Positions 6,774 through 15,978 of a stretch of 25,098 bases of DNA are shown here, one piece after another. Within the stretch, counting starts at the first letter, position 1, and every line of letters begins with the position of its first letter. Below the pieces are notes generated by a model, which worked only from the letters and a program-made list of their open reading frames with translations, did no database searches and had not been told where the DNA came from. The stretch spans positions 1 to 25,098 of the forward strand of contig JADGIF010000061.1 of NCBI GenBank assembly GCA_018985225.1, written 5' to 3'. Origin of the DNA: Amoeboradix gromovi (taxonomy: Eukaryota > Sanchytriomycota > Sanchytriomycetes > Sanchytriales > Sanchytriaceae). The translations under genes and the position numbers were made by a program.

Positions 6774-9047
6774 TTAATATCTCTGCTGCCATTCTATATT
6801 AGATGTTATGTACGACTTCTCTATTTCATTATTTGTTTGATTAAACCATCTTAGTGTATCTAGCAGCTTTTCATCAGCACTCTTCTGTGTGCTTGTATTA
6901 GACCCTTCATAAGGTCCAAAGCTTACTCTTTTAGTTTTGCTCTTTACTAGTGGAGAATCCATGATAAATAAATCCACATGGTTCGGTGAATAACTACCTT
7001 CATCTCCATTCATTTTAACCTTCTTGGTACTTGGTGTATTCCCATTAGTGCTCCTCTTCCTAATCGATTGCTGCGTCGAATTTTTATTGAATATTTGACA
7101 ATGCGACTCCTTAAAACCTGTCATGGTTAATAAATCGTATATTGTGGGATACAAATTAGCATTTATCTTCAAATATTCCACCAGTTCATCATTTGTGTTA
7201 TAGTGCTTTAGTATAGATTGCAGCATGGAATCATCTGGTGTAACGAACACACAATAACTTATAAATTTTAAAATAATAGATTTTTCGGTCTCGTTCAAAG
7301 TCAGAGTAGTTGACAAGGTCCCAGCAAATCCCAGTATATCTGTGAGTGTCTCATTTTTGTTTGATTTGTTCAATAGACTTAAGTCCTGTTGAAACACAAA
7401 ATTGTTTAAATGTTTAAAATATTCAAATGTAGATGACCTTATGTTTACATTTGGCTTGGAAACTACGAATGGATTAAGTACATCTTCCTCTATCAGCAGT
7501 GAGCTCATTAGATGTATTTTAATTAGATATGCAAAACAACTCAGCGAAAACCATGACAGGTGAAGTCTCAAATTTTCAATGAATATTATGACTTGCCCCT
7601 CCCATTTAGAAGGCATAATCGATCTTTGTTTAATACTAGATATCAGTTTAGTCCATCCTTCCACCAGGCTCTTCAAGTACGGCGGTTGATTATTAGGAAT
7701 GCCAACGCTTGCCTGATTAACATGCATTATGGGGAACTTTGTAATTTCTATAATATTGTCATGGCTACTGAAGGAATCGGACAAAGACTTTTCATCCAAG
7801 TAGTTAGTGACTCTGATAGCAATAATGTTCCATATCATTAAACCATTAAGAGCATTGTTGGACGAAGAGTCGTTCATTGTATTAGAGTGCAGTACTTGAG
7901 CTAACGCTCTGTAATTGTCCAGAGCAAATAAATTGGATTTAGCAGAAGAAATACAGGCATCAAACAAGTTCTTGGATTCGGTAGAAAATCGAGAAAACAT
8001 GAGATCAGATTTTTCTAATAGCAGTGCGAAGATACACACTACTGGGGTAATCGTTATATTGGCTAGCTTTGCATCATTAAACAAATTGATTTTTTCTTTG
8101 TTTTTAGCAGATAGTCGAAACTTTTGAGAAGCCAATATAGAGGAGTCCATTGCTAGTAGAAACACTTTGTAAAATGACGTTCTTAATACCATGTCAGTAA
8201 TACCGCCATGGCCAGAACTAATACTCAGAAATAGATTATAGATCATTTCGATGATGTTCGGACTAGGATGAATCAATTTAGAAGCCCTGCTCGATAAGAA
8301 TAGAGCCATAGCATGATAAGCATCAAAGTAACTTCTGCTGATGCTTTTAGGGTTTACAATGCTGTTTATGTCCTCTGGTTTTATTTCAGATACATCGGAC
8401 AGACTGTCAAAAAATATCTTGGATAACTGAGGAAACTTTGATTCTAAAAATTCTTGATTTAAGGATGGAAATCTACCCAAAACAGAAGAATGTTCTGTTG
8501 ATGGATTGAAAACCTGAGATAAGGATTCATCATCACTTTCCCGATATGTATTTCCTCTTAAAATAGCAGTTAAGCAAAAAGGAACGTGTTTGGGTGAATA
8601 GTTCAACACATTCTTTAAAAATGAGACTACCACTTTATCCCAGTAATCTTCTAAATCAGGAATAACTACGCATAATCTTACCCATGCGGCAATTATATGG
8701 GTTATGCACTTTTTAATTCCTGCCACAAAGGGAATTTGACAAAGTTCAATCTTTTTATGTGTAAGTAATTTTTCTTTTGACAGCGCCAACATAAACATCG
8801 ACCAAGACTGCAATGCGATATTTATATTCTCACACTTCTTATCGTTAAATACATTCTGAATTTCTTTTAAGTTGCTGTTCAATATCATCTTATCGTGTAC
8901 TACTTTTTTGCGGTTTAGATATACATTCAATCCCCAAAGCTTTACCTTTTCTGCAGAAGTAGACGCTATAATTTTATCGAGCTTAGCGTTATCTTTATAA
9001 ACTGCATCCCAGTTCAGCCAAATTTCCTCAAGCGCATTTGCAGCCAT
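6774..9047 (-). CDS. RIF1-like HEAT-repeat protein with C-terminal PP1-docking motif
   Basis: This is a 757-aa protein starting at the first ATG (9045-9047); seven more open codons upstream begin with TTG. Residues about 70-145 have the pattern seen in Rif1 HEAT repeats: LQSWSMFMLAL, then KKIELCQIPF, then a Trp in the next helix (AAWVRL). The rest to about 640 is helical. The last 120 residues are polar and disordered, with basic clusters (RKRS and STKKVKMNG, NLS-like) and KRVSFG at 706-711. RVSF is the classic protein phosphatase 1 docking motif. In animal Rif1 a PP1 site is near the C-terminus, and Rif1-PP1 controls replication timing and telomeres. The N-terminal HEAT part is short against known Rif1 (over 1,000 aa). 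It is divergent with a RAP1-domain protein 27 bp away. The assignment is inferred from pattern and context, not certain. Confidence 0.55.
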   Translation of the reverse strand: MAANALEEIWLNWDAVYKDNAKLDKIIASTSAEKVKLWGLNVYLNRKKVVHDKMILNSNLKEIQNVFNDKKCENINIALQSWSMFMLALSKEKLLTHKKIELCQIPFVAGIKKCITHIIAAWVRLCVVIPDLEDYWDKVVVSFLKNVLNYSPKHVPFCLTAILRGNTYRESDDESLSQVFNPSTEHSSVLGRFPSLNQEFLESKFPQLSKIFFDSLSDVSEIKPEDINSIVNPKSISRSYFDAYHAMALFLSSRASKLIHPSPNIIEMIYNLFLSISSGHGGITDMVLRTSFYKVFLLAMDSSILASQKFRLSAKNKEKINLFNDAKLANITITPVVCIFALLLEKSDLMFSRFSTESKNLFDACISSAKSNLFALDNYRALAQVLHSNTMNDSSSNNALNGLMIWNIIAIRVTNYLDEKSLSDSFSSHDNIIEITKFPIMHVNQASVGIPNNQPPYLKSLVEGWTKLISSIKQRSIMPSKWEGQVIIFIENLRLHLSWFSLSCFAYLIKIHLMSSLLIEEDVLNPFVVSKPNVNIRSSTFEYFKHLNNFVFQQDLSLLNKSNKNETLTDILGFAGTLSTTLTLNETEKSIILKFISYCVFVTPDDSMLQSILKHYNTNDELVEYLKINANLYPTIYDLLTMTGFKESHCQIFNKNSTQQSIRKRSTNGNTPSTKKVKMNGDEGSYSPNHVDLFIMDSPLVKSKTKRVSFGPYEGSNTSTQKSADEKLLDTLRWFNQTNNEIEKSYITSNIEWQQRY

Positions 9048-9074
9048 ATCCCCTGTTACAATTTTCAATTTTAA
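9048..9074. promoter_or_regulatory. 27-bp bidirectional promoter, RIF1-like / RAP1-like
   Basis: Only 27 bp separate the ATGs of the two divergent genes; this gap is A/T rich (ATTTTCAATTTTAA next to the plus-strand ATG). Coordinated expression of the two genes is likely. Confidence 0.5.
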
Positions 9075-10492
9075 ATGTCATCGCCAAAAAGGCTGCAAAC
9101 TCCAAATTTAAATTACTCTTATATACAAACCCAAGAAAATGTAGATTTAGATGATCTAGAACTAATGAACAACTTAGAGTCTAATAGCGACGAGTCCCTG
9201 ACAGAGCAAAAATTGAATACTATCAAATCAAAGTCAAAAAGAGTAGTGTCCAGTTCACCCTCTTATGCAAAAGTACCCAGCTCACCATTTCACTCACGCA
9301 ATACCAAGTCAGTACAAAAACCAAAGGCTGATGCTACAATGGAGCTTGGGCAGTCTGCCGAGCTAAGTTCAGAGGCAATCTTGGATTCTCAAATCGAGAG
9401 CGACAAAATGGAATATGTAGGTTTCAGTCGGTATATCTCATATTTTGTTGATGTGTTTAAAGACCAATATCGAGGCTGTTTCCTAAGTTGGTATAACTTC
9501 TTAAAACTAAATCCTGATTCGCTTCTACAAGTTCTCTCAAAATTGCCTTATCTTGCTGGTTCCTCTAGTCCTAGGCTCAATAATAAATGGGCTCATATTT
9601 GGCACCTCGTTCGTTGCAAACTCCCATTTGAATTCCAGGAACTGGCCCAGGAATACCCATGTTTGATTGAGCGGATTTGTGAAGTAGTTGCTGATAAAAC
9701 GGACTTCAAAACTTTTAAAAGTCATATCAATAGCGTAAAGAGGGAAATCGAAAAATTATTTGTTGTAAGTGTCAAGAAATTGTCTCATATTGAAGGTTCG
9801 GCGATTGACTTACGTATATTTACATACATGTGTTTAGACTCTTCCATATTTAACCTTCTTGTTGATAAATATGTGGACTTTAAAGAGTCGGAGCATCTAC
9901 CAGTCCAAGAGTTACACTCAAATTATTCGCAACAACATGGGTATCCGTCAAGAAAAGAAAGTTCTCCAGTATTTGCATCTGCTCCTAAAAGTTCTGCCAC
10001 GCCGAATTCTAGGAACACATCGAAGTCACCTACACTTAATAATTTTGATGAGTCAATTGATATTGAGGATAGAAAGTTGGTTGTGCCTCAAGCCTCTAGT
10101 ACACCTAGAAACAATGTTAATTACTCTGCTACCGTTTCTCGCACTGTTGATGAATTCAATTCGAAGACCATCTCTCAGACTGTAAATTCATTGGAAGTTC
10201 AATTTCCTAGTCTCAGTGTTGACGAAATAATGGATTTGTTCTACATCTGTAACTACAACGAACAAAGATTCTTGAAATACATGGATGAAAAACAATCAAG
10301 TAATTTGCTGCTAATATAGACCAGCCCATATCAGTTCTTACATGGGATCCAGAAGATGATTATACTTTAACTAGTGTTAACAGCACCCTCGAAGATTTAA
10401 CTGAGTTAAAACAAAGGAAGGGATTGGATGAATGCAAAAGTAGGATTAGAAATCTGTCTTATACACGACTATCAGAGATGCACTTCATTTAA
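9075..10492 (+). CDS. RAP1 C-terminal (RCT) domain protein, two exons
   Basis: Exon 1 is 9075-10299 and exon 2 is 10320-10492, giving 465 aa. Without splicing the frame stops at 10317-10319, in the middle of a domain. Removing a 20-nt GT-AG intron gives a complete RCT-like domain at about 370-457: a helical half with FPSLSVDEIMDLFYICNYNE, then TWDPEDDYTL and a tail with LKQRKGLDECKSRIRNL. Human RAP1 ends with the same order (helices, WSxxDD, KKFG..NVARRIEF). The RCT is the protein-protein docking domain (TRF2/Taz1, Sir/Rif partners). Upstream are a Ser/Thr/Pro-rich N-terminus (1-110), an unrecognised helical domain (about 112-275) and another disordered stretch. I see no BRCT or Myb domain, unlike typical Rap1, so it may be an adaptor rather than a DNA binder. 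It is divergent from the RIF1-like gene. Confidence 0.65.
10300..10319 (+). other. 20-nt spliceosomal intron (RAP1-like gene)
   Basis: The sequence is GTAATTTGCTGCTAATATAG. It has GTA at the 5' end, TGCTAAT as a branch-like motif and ATAG at the 3' end. The phase is 1 (A|AC gives Asn). Its removal changes the frame by exactly the amount needed to join the RCT halves. An in-frame TAG lies within it, so unspliced mRNA would end early. Confidence 0.75.
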
Positions 10493-10509
10493 TAAATTTT
10501 GTTTATTCA
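10490..10509. terminator. Interleaved convergent poly(A) signals, RAP1-like / RPB2
   Basis: The plus-strand stop TAA (10490-10492) overlaps AATAAA (10491-10496). The minus-strand stop TGA (10509-10507) overlaps AATAAA (10507-10502). Fourteen bases separate the two stop codons, so each transcript must end inside the other's 3' coding or untranslated region. Confidence 0.6.
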
Positions 10510-13500
10510 TTCACCCTTGTTGCTTTGAAAGATTCGTGGTGTAATGTTCATACTCATCAGTTCTTGAAATAACAGTTTAGTAGCATATGGCATATCCAGC
10601 ACACTTACTTGAGTTTTGTTCTTGCATCCTTTACATTCAAATGTGTTTTTCTTTAGGTTAGCTATAGCGAATAACCCACACAAATCGCAAACATGGACTC
10701 TATAAGCATCGCTATTCTCAAACAATCTGTCTCTCATAAACAATGCAGCGCCATGACTTATCATACAGTCTCTCTCCATTTCTCCGAATCGCAATCCTCC
10801 GTCCCTACTTCTACCCTCAACAGGTTGTCTTGTCAAAATTTGCAATGGGCCCCTAGCACGACTATGTATTTTGTCATCTACCATGTGCTTTAACCTCTGA
10901 TAATAAGTAGGACCTATAAATACTTGAGCATTAATTTTTTTAGATGTATGCCCGTGATAGAGTACCTCTAAACCTCTGCTGTTATAGCCCTCTTTACGCA
11001 GCACATTGCTAATACTATCTACTGTAGTATCTGTGAATGGAGTAGCGTCGCCCTCTGTACCTTTAATAGCACTTGTCTTTGAAAGCAAACATTCTACCAT
11101 GTGACCAATAGTCATTCTACTAGGAATAGCATGAGGATTAATAATTAAATCAGGAATAATGCCATCGCTGGTAAACGGCATATCTTCATCCCTGTAGGTC
11201 ATACCAACAGTTCCCTTTTGACCATGACGACTAGCAAACTTGTCTCCCATCTGTGGTATTCTACAACTTCTGACTCGCACCTTGACAAACCTATACCCTT
11301 CAAAGTTCGTAGTCAGTACTACTTGGTCAACAATGCCATTTTCAGTAGATTTCAGACAAGTACTAACATCTCTCTTAATTTGAGCGCCCTGTACTTCGTT
11401 CTCTACAAGAGGAGTAGTTTTACCAATAATAACATCATCACCAACAACTCGCGTACCTGGGGCAATCATTCCATCATCTTCCAGGTTGATAGCGCTCTTT
11501 TTAACTTTAATAGTTGTGGACTGGTCTGGTTTCTCAAACTGCTCAACTAATGCTGATCCAACTAATTTCTCTTGATCACTGTAACATCTGTAGTACATTG
11601 ACCTAAACAGTCCTCTGTCTATGCTGCTTTGGTTCATGATCAACGAATCCTCCTGGTTGTAGCCACTGTAGCACAATATAGCAACAATAGCATTCTGACC
11701 AGCGGGCAATTCCCTAAATCTTAGAAACTCCATACTTCGAGTACAAGCTAAAGGTTTCTGTGGGTAGTATAATATGTTAGCCATTGTGTCCATTCTTGAC
11801 TGAAAATTTGTAGCAAACAATCCCATTGCCTGTTTTCCCATAGCAGACTGATATACATTCCTAGGTGACTGGTTGTGGTCAGGGAATGGAATGATAGAAG
11901 CACAGACGCCTAATATCATTGAAGGGTGAATCTCACAGTGAGTGTACTGAGTGGCACGATCTACAGCAGTTCTACTTTGCAGGGTGGCAGTTGGATCAAT
12001 CTTTTCTGGAACGTGTCTCTTACCAGCGTACACGTCTAGTAGTTCAGCAGGAGTCATACATATTAATGTAGCTTCTTCTTCTTCTGTATCGATATACTCT
12101 ATGATGCCATTTGAAACTAACCATGAAAAAGAAATTGGGTCCTCATTAGCATCATTTGAACCATTCAAACTACGCATTAGCTTGCTCAAATGATCCTCAG
12201 TCATCTCTAACTGATTGCCAGCTGGATTAACAATGAAGAGTGGTCTTAGCAATCTGCCACTATCTGTGCAAATACGGATTTCTTGATCCCTGAAGTCATA
12301 CACAATGCTCACCTGATGGCTAAACTCATTAAATCTTCTCATTTCTCTTAAATTTCTAACTAGCTCATATGGTGCTCGATGTAATCCCACTAAAGCACCA
12401 TTTAAGATAACTTTAGTCTTATTCTTAAACGCGTCAGCACTAATTTCCTCCAAATTTTCAACCGTGAACTCTTCTAAAAACTCAGCAACAATATTTGAGT
12501 CGCTTCCTACACTAACAGTAGCCATTAGAGCTAAATTCTTAACTAGTCCACAAGCTTGCCCTTCCGGTGTTTCTGCAGGGCATAAATATCCCCAATGACT
12601 GTTGTGCAGTTGTCTAGGTTTAGCAAGTTTACCTTCACGGCCAATTGGGGTGTTCAAACGTCTTAAATGTGATAGAGTACTAACATACGTGTATCTGTTT
12701 AGAACTTGACTCACACCACTTCTAGCCGACATAAACTTTTGCTGATCGCCCCAATTACCTGTGGCCAATGAGTATCTTAAGCCGTCAGTAATAGTTCTAG
12801 TTCTAATTGCCAATGTTAAGTTAAAATCGCGATTGTTATCAATACACCTTTGAAGATACTTTATAACTTCTTTTCTCATTTTAATAAAGCATATACGGAA
12901 TAACGATGTCATTAAGGGTCCAGCTAGATCTAACCTCTTTTTACCATAATGATCTCTGTCATCCAATTCCCTTCTTTCTAGACAGCATAGCAGCATTCTG
13001 TGTGTCATATACCCTAGAAACCAGCCTTTACGAGCATGTTCAACACTTGTAGTACCTATATGTGGTAAAACCTGGTTACTTAACAAATCCTGCGTATATC
13101 TTAACCTTTTCTGTTTATCTATACCCACAACAGTACCTCTTTTAGCTATGAAATCCATTGCCAAGTGCTGATCCTGAATGCTAAATGATTCCTCAATGGA
13201 CGACTTAATCATCTCCAACATTTGTTCATCCTCCATATCGTAGCATATGCGCTCTAATATATCCTTATCGCTCACAACACCCAGTGCTCTAAACACAACC
13301 ATAATAGGGATATCTTGGCGAATATATGGAAGTGTACAACGTATGTTCTTATCATTTAGAGATCTTTTCATTTTTAGCATTAACAAAGCAGGAGATCGAA
13401 ATGACTTCTGCGGAATAGATCTGATTTCACTCATGTAGGCAATGGGAGAGGGTGCAGCTTTGTCGAAAACATAGATCTGGTTTGCTGCCATCCTTTCTTG

Positions 13501-14088
13501 AGCAATGATAACCTTTTCACTTCCATTAATTATAAAGTATCCACCTTGATCGTGAGGACACTCATGAATACTAAACAGATCTTGCTCACTAATATCTGAC
13601 AGAATACAACATGAAGATCTAATCATAATTGGAACTTTACCCAAAAAGACCTTCGACTTACCAAGGACCTTGTCCGGTACTTGTGATTCTGCTTGATTTA
13701 ACTCATCCATTGTAGCGGATTCTGGATCTCTAGTGAATTCCTTGGTACTCTTTTCCATCTCGACAAACAAAGGAGCCGCATAAGTTAAGTTACGCATTCT
13801 AGCCTCAACTGGTAATAAGGGTTGATTGCTACCATCTGCTTCTGTATTTGTGGGTTTGCTAACATATATTTGCGACATGTTGATAGCATACTGCTTAACA
13901 AGTTCTAGTTTGCTGTTCAAATCAGGTTTTGCAGTTTCCACACGAATAGGCCCTTGGTCTCTGACGACCTGCTGAATTTGAATTTTAATAAAATCGTCAA
14001 ATGATTCTAATTGTTGCTTCACTAGACCTCTTTCTTTGAAAAAAGCGCGGATAACAGTCCATTCCAACGATGTGGTATCTGATGACAT
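10507..14088 (-). CDS. RPB2: RNA polymerase II second-largest subunit RPB2
   Basis: This is a 1193-aa beta subunit homologue that forms half of the Pol II active centre. The whole family architecture is present: a protrusion starting with [21 protein letters not shown], the lobe with [22 protein letters not shown], fork and external domains with [21 protein letters not shown]-type and [18 protein letters not shown] blocks, a [12 protein letters not shown] segment typical of Pol II rather than Pol I/III, and [14 protein letters not shown] and [15 protein letters not shown] in the hybrid-binding region. The C-terminal clamp zinc site is C1134/C1137/C1152/C1155 (CDLC and CKGC). Length is close to yeast Rpb2 (1224). 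There is no intron and a true ATG start. It is convergent with the RAP1-like gene 14 bp away. Confidence 0.98.
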   Translation of the reverse strand: MSSDTTSLEWTVIRAFFKERGLVKQQLESFDDFIKIQIQQVVRDQGPIRVETAKPDLNSKLELVKQYAINMSQIYVSKPTNTEADGSNQPLLPVEARMRNLTYAAPLFVEMEKSTKEFTRDPESATMDELNQAESQVPDKVLGKSKVFLGKVPIMIRSSCCILSDISEQDLFSIHECPHDQGGYFIINGSEKVIIAQERMAANQIYVFDKAAPSPIAYMSEIRSIPQKSFRSPALLMLKMKRSLNDKNIRCTLPYIRQDIPIMVVFRALGVVSDKDILERICYDMEDEQMLEMIKSSIEESFSIQDQHLAMDFIAKRGTVVGIDKQKRLRYTQDLLSNQVLPHIGTTSVEHARKGWFLGYMTHRMLLCCLERRELDDRDHYGKKRLDLAGPLMTSLFRICFIKMRKEVIKYLQRCIDNNRDFNLTLAIRTRTITDGLRYSLATGNWGDQQKFMSARSGVSQVLNRYTYVSTLSHLRRLNTPIGREGKLAKPRQLHNSHWGYLCPAETPEGQACGLVKNLALMATVSVGSDSNIVAEFLEEFTVENLEEISADAFKNKTKVILNGALVGLHRAPYELVRNLREMRRFNEFSHQVSIVYDFRDQEIRICTDSGRLLRPLFIVNPAGNQLEMTEDHLSKLMRSLNGSNDANEDPISFSWLVSNGIIEYIDTEEEEATLICMTPAELLDVYAGKRHVPEKIDPTATLQSRTAVDRATQYTHCEIHPSMILGVCASIIPFPDHNQSPRNVYQSAMGKQAMGLFATNFQSRMDTMANILYYPQKPLACTRSMEFLRFRELPAGQNAIVAILCYSGYNQEDSLIMNQSSIDRGLFRSMYYRCYSDQEKLVGSALVEQFEKPDQSTTIKVKKSAINLEDDGMIAPGTRVVGDDVIIGKTTPLVENEVQGAQIKRDVSTCLKSTENGIVDQVVLTTNFEGYRFVKVRVRSCRIPQMGDKFASRHGQKGTVGMTYRDEDMPFTSDGIIPDLIINPHAIPSRMTIGHMVECLLSKTSAIKGTEGDATPFTDTTVDSISNVLRKEGYNSRGLEVLYHGHTSKKINAQVFIGPTYYQRLKHMVDDKIHSRARGPLQILTRQPVEGRSRDGGLRFGEMERDCMISHGAALFMRDRLFENSDAYRVHVCDLCGLFAIANLKKNTFECKGCKNKTQVSVLDMPYATKLLFQELMSMNITPRIFQSNKGE

Positions 14089-14644
14089 TGATTAAGGGGG
14101 TTTGAGAGCACTCGTAGAGTTTTTGAGTTTGCAACATTTATTCTGACTAGGTGAATTGGCTCTACGGTGCATGCTGTAAAGCAGTATTCTAAGTTGCATC
14201 GAAATTTCGCAAAAATCAAGTTGGAAACATCCAAAATAAAACTAGACTGAATCGAAAAACTCATTATCTCGCAACCTGTAGTAAATGCATATAAATATCT
14301 AGCCAGATGCACTTTTAGCAAGTGATACATTAATTTGCAAAAGGTTTCAAGATTGAAAGTAGAATATATATTTAATTCTATGCAAATAAATTCGAAGCTG
14401 ACATTGATGTGTGAAGTAAACCCACCTCTGTTAACGATAATTTACACAGTTTGTCTAGCTAAACAGTTCAAACATTGGCAGCATTTTCAATGAGTACTTT
14501 GATTGTAATATAAATACTTCCAAGTGTAAGTCAGCGTATCCGCTGTGATTTTGTGGACAGAAATGCGAATTCTTGCTGCAATACTTTAAAGATATCCAAC
14601 ATCTGTTAAGAAACTGTAGAGCAACGGCCTGGTAACGAATATAC

Positions 14645-14924
14645 GATTTTACTGGTCCAAGAATGAAATGTGATTCTTTGAAGAGTAAGACAAAGATTAC
14701 AGCGTAAGTATTGCTGGAAGCTCAAGTGCAAAGAAGTAGGAGGAACATTGGTGGAATTTAATGAAGCATTTACTACTCATACATGTACAAAATGTGGTAC
14801 TCTGAAGAAAAATAATTTGAAGAGAAGTACACGCACCAACTGCCATTTGGAAGTAGATAGAAACCATATAGTAGGGGAAAGCACATACTTACATGAACTC
14901 TTGGTCTATATCACCTCAGGGTAG
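14645..14924 (+). pseudogene. Fanzor/TnpB C-terminal fragment, decayed
   Basis: From 14715 to the TAG at 14922-14924 a 69-codon frame reads WKLKCKEVGG..., containing AFTTHTCTKCGTLKK, the first half of the TnpB zinc ribbon. The second Cys pair is damaged (TRTNCH where the sister copy at 21063 has CTCTSC), and the RuvC-III block RDHMAARNI has become RNHIVGEST, losing the catalytic Asp. It is therefore inactive. DNA similarity to the sister copy extends upstream to about 14645 and downstream through the 3'-end segment. The ORF body further upstream cannot be read. Confidence 0.75.
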
Positions 14925-15017
14925 TGGAAGCGTGAGCAATCACCGTAGATATACTGGAATATCCACCCTCCTTAGAAATTCTTGATTCCCAGATATCGAG
15001 ACTTTTAATGAGTGGCT
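14919..15017 (+). repeat. Fanzor-family 3' end (omega-RNA-like)
   Basis: This follows directly on the decayed Fanzor fragment. CAGGGTAGTGGAAGCGTGAG matches the 21299 copy with one change. A hairpin GATAT/ATATC (14948-14952 with 14959-14963) replaces the longer hairpin of the other copies. Then come GAAATTCTTGATTCCC and the terminal GAGACTTTTAATGAG. Confidence 0.65.
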
Positions 15018-15105
15018 ATTTAGAGTGCGATCAGATTTTTACTCAGAGCTCTCTTCCTCTTTTCTGCGACCACTCTAAATGTTGAGCAATTAAAATAAAG
15101 TGATA

Positions 15106-15111
15106 TTTATT
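15106..15111 (-). terminator. AATAAA overlapping the uS9m stop
   Basis: The minus-strand end reads AGA TAA TAA ATA; AATAAA begins inside the stop codon (15112-15110). Confidence 0.5.
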
Positions 15112-15941
15112 ATCTTTTAACAAAAGGAAACTTCTTTCTTGCTTTTAATTGACCTGGTTTCTTTCTTTCTACTATTCTTGGATCTCTATCTAACAACTCA
15201 TCTAGATTAGCATATAGTACATTCTTGAAAGTAAGGAACTAGAAAAGAGTGCCATTTTGCCAGAGCACGAGCTATTCCCATTCTGATGGACGAAGCCTGT
15301 CCAGACACTCCCCCACCTGAGGTGGTCGCAAATATTTTAAATGACCCATATACATCAGTATCTAGCCCTCTATTGACCGAATCCCAGTGCAAGTGAGCAA
15401 TTTCAAACGGGATCAATATTGATTGTCTGTCTGAAGGATTCACAAAATAATCGTGAAGAGGTCTATTATTGATTAAAGCTGAATACTCAGAGATGATCTT
15501 AGGGTTATGTACAAGCCAAACATTTGCAATGGCGGTTTTACGAGAACCATATCCACTTATTCTACCATACTTGTCAATTGGTAGATCTACACCGTCATCT
15601 GCGACATACTGATTATCTTGAACTGATGAAGTAAATGGCTCAACAAACGACTTGTAAATCAAATGCAAATCATTTTCACTTTTGATATTAGAATTCAAAA
15701 AAATTAGATGGTCGAGAAGCGAAACCCTGTCTCTTATCTTGCCTTCAGTTTTCCATAGATTTTGTTTTGTTTGCCATGGCTGTACAATTGGATCGCCAAG
15801 TTCTTTTATATAAAACATTTTAAGTACTGATTCAATTGGCACATTCTCTTCAACAAAGTCGTTAGGCAAAAGCTTATCTATTTGTGAATCTAACTCAAAT
15901 ATTGTTGGTAAAACTGCATGTCTTCTAGTTAACTTAATCAT
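15110..15941 (-). CDS. MRPS9: Mitochondrial small-subunit ribosomal protein uS9m, two exons
   Basis: Exon 1 is 15941-15221 and exon 2 is 15201-15110, giving 270 aa; yeast Mrps9 is 278. Unspliced, the frame stops at 15207, just after [22 protein letters not shown], which cuts the S9 domain short. Removing a 19-nt intron joins it to [20 protein letters not shown] and KKFPFVKR, the invariant S9 C-terminus whose final basic tail reaches the P-site tRNA. The long N-terminal extension (about 1-135) is typical of mitochondrial rather than cytosolic uS9. The S9 domain starts near [18 protein letters not shown] (about 128). The start is a true ATG, 37 bp from the divergent RPB3 start. I am confident in both the identity and the intron. 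Confidence 0.92.
15202..15220 (-). other. 19-nt spliceosomal intron (uS9m gene)
   Basis: On the minus strand the sequence is GTACTATATGCTAATCTAG: a GTA 5' end, TGCTAAT branch-like motif and CTAG 3' end, phase 1 (T|AT gives Tyr). Removal restores the highly conserved C-terminal 30 residues of uS9, which are clearly encoded downstream in the shifted frame. Confidence 0.9.
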
Positions 15942-15978
15942 AGTTTTTTGTATCTCCAGGTTTTAAACTGCTGGAAAA
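15942..15978. promoter_or_regulatory. 37-bp bidirectional promoter, uS9m / RPB3
   Basis: The start codons of the divergent genes are separated by 37 bp, including a poly-T/poly-A run next to each start. No classical TATA or CCAAT box is seen. Confidence 0.45.

Larger units (their letters stand above)
14089..15109. other. Intergenic region with Fanzor relic
   Basis: About 1 kb lies between the RPB2 start and the uS9m stop. The right half holds a decayed Fanzor C-terminus and 3'-end segment (listed separately). In 14089-14640 I see no gene, no tRNA and no clear repeat; it should contain the RPB2 promoter. The first homology to the relic at 21020 begins at about 14645 (CTGGTCCAA). Confidence 0.5.

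Noticed and set aside
9048-9068. Extension of the RIF1-like protein to 9068
   Set aside because: The codon there is TTG. In a nuclear eukaryotic gene the first ATG (9045-9047) was used. The same applied at 1308 (TTG), 5076 (GTG), 19856 (TTG), 19883 (TTG) and 21090 (TTG).
10290-10330. Programmed frameshift or sequencing error in the RAP1-like gene
   Set aside because: No slippery heptamer is seen, and a GT-AG segment of exactly the right length with the same TGCTAAT-AG ending occurs independently in uS9m. Splicing explains both; error cannot be wholly excluded without reads.
14022-14330. Minus-strand open frame overlapping the RPB2 start
   Set aside because: It overlaps RPB2 coding and promoter DNA in another frame, and its composition looks random.
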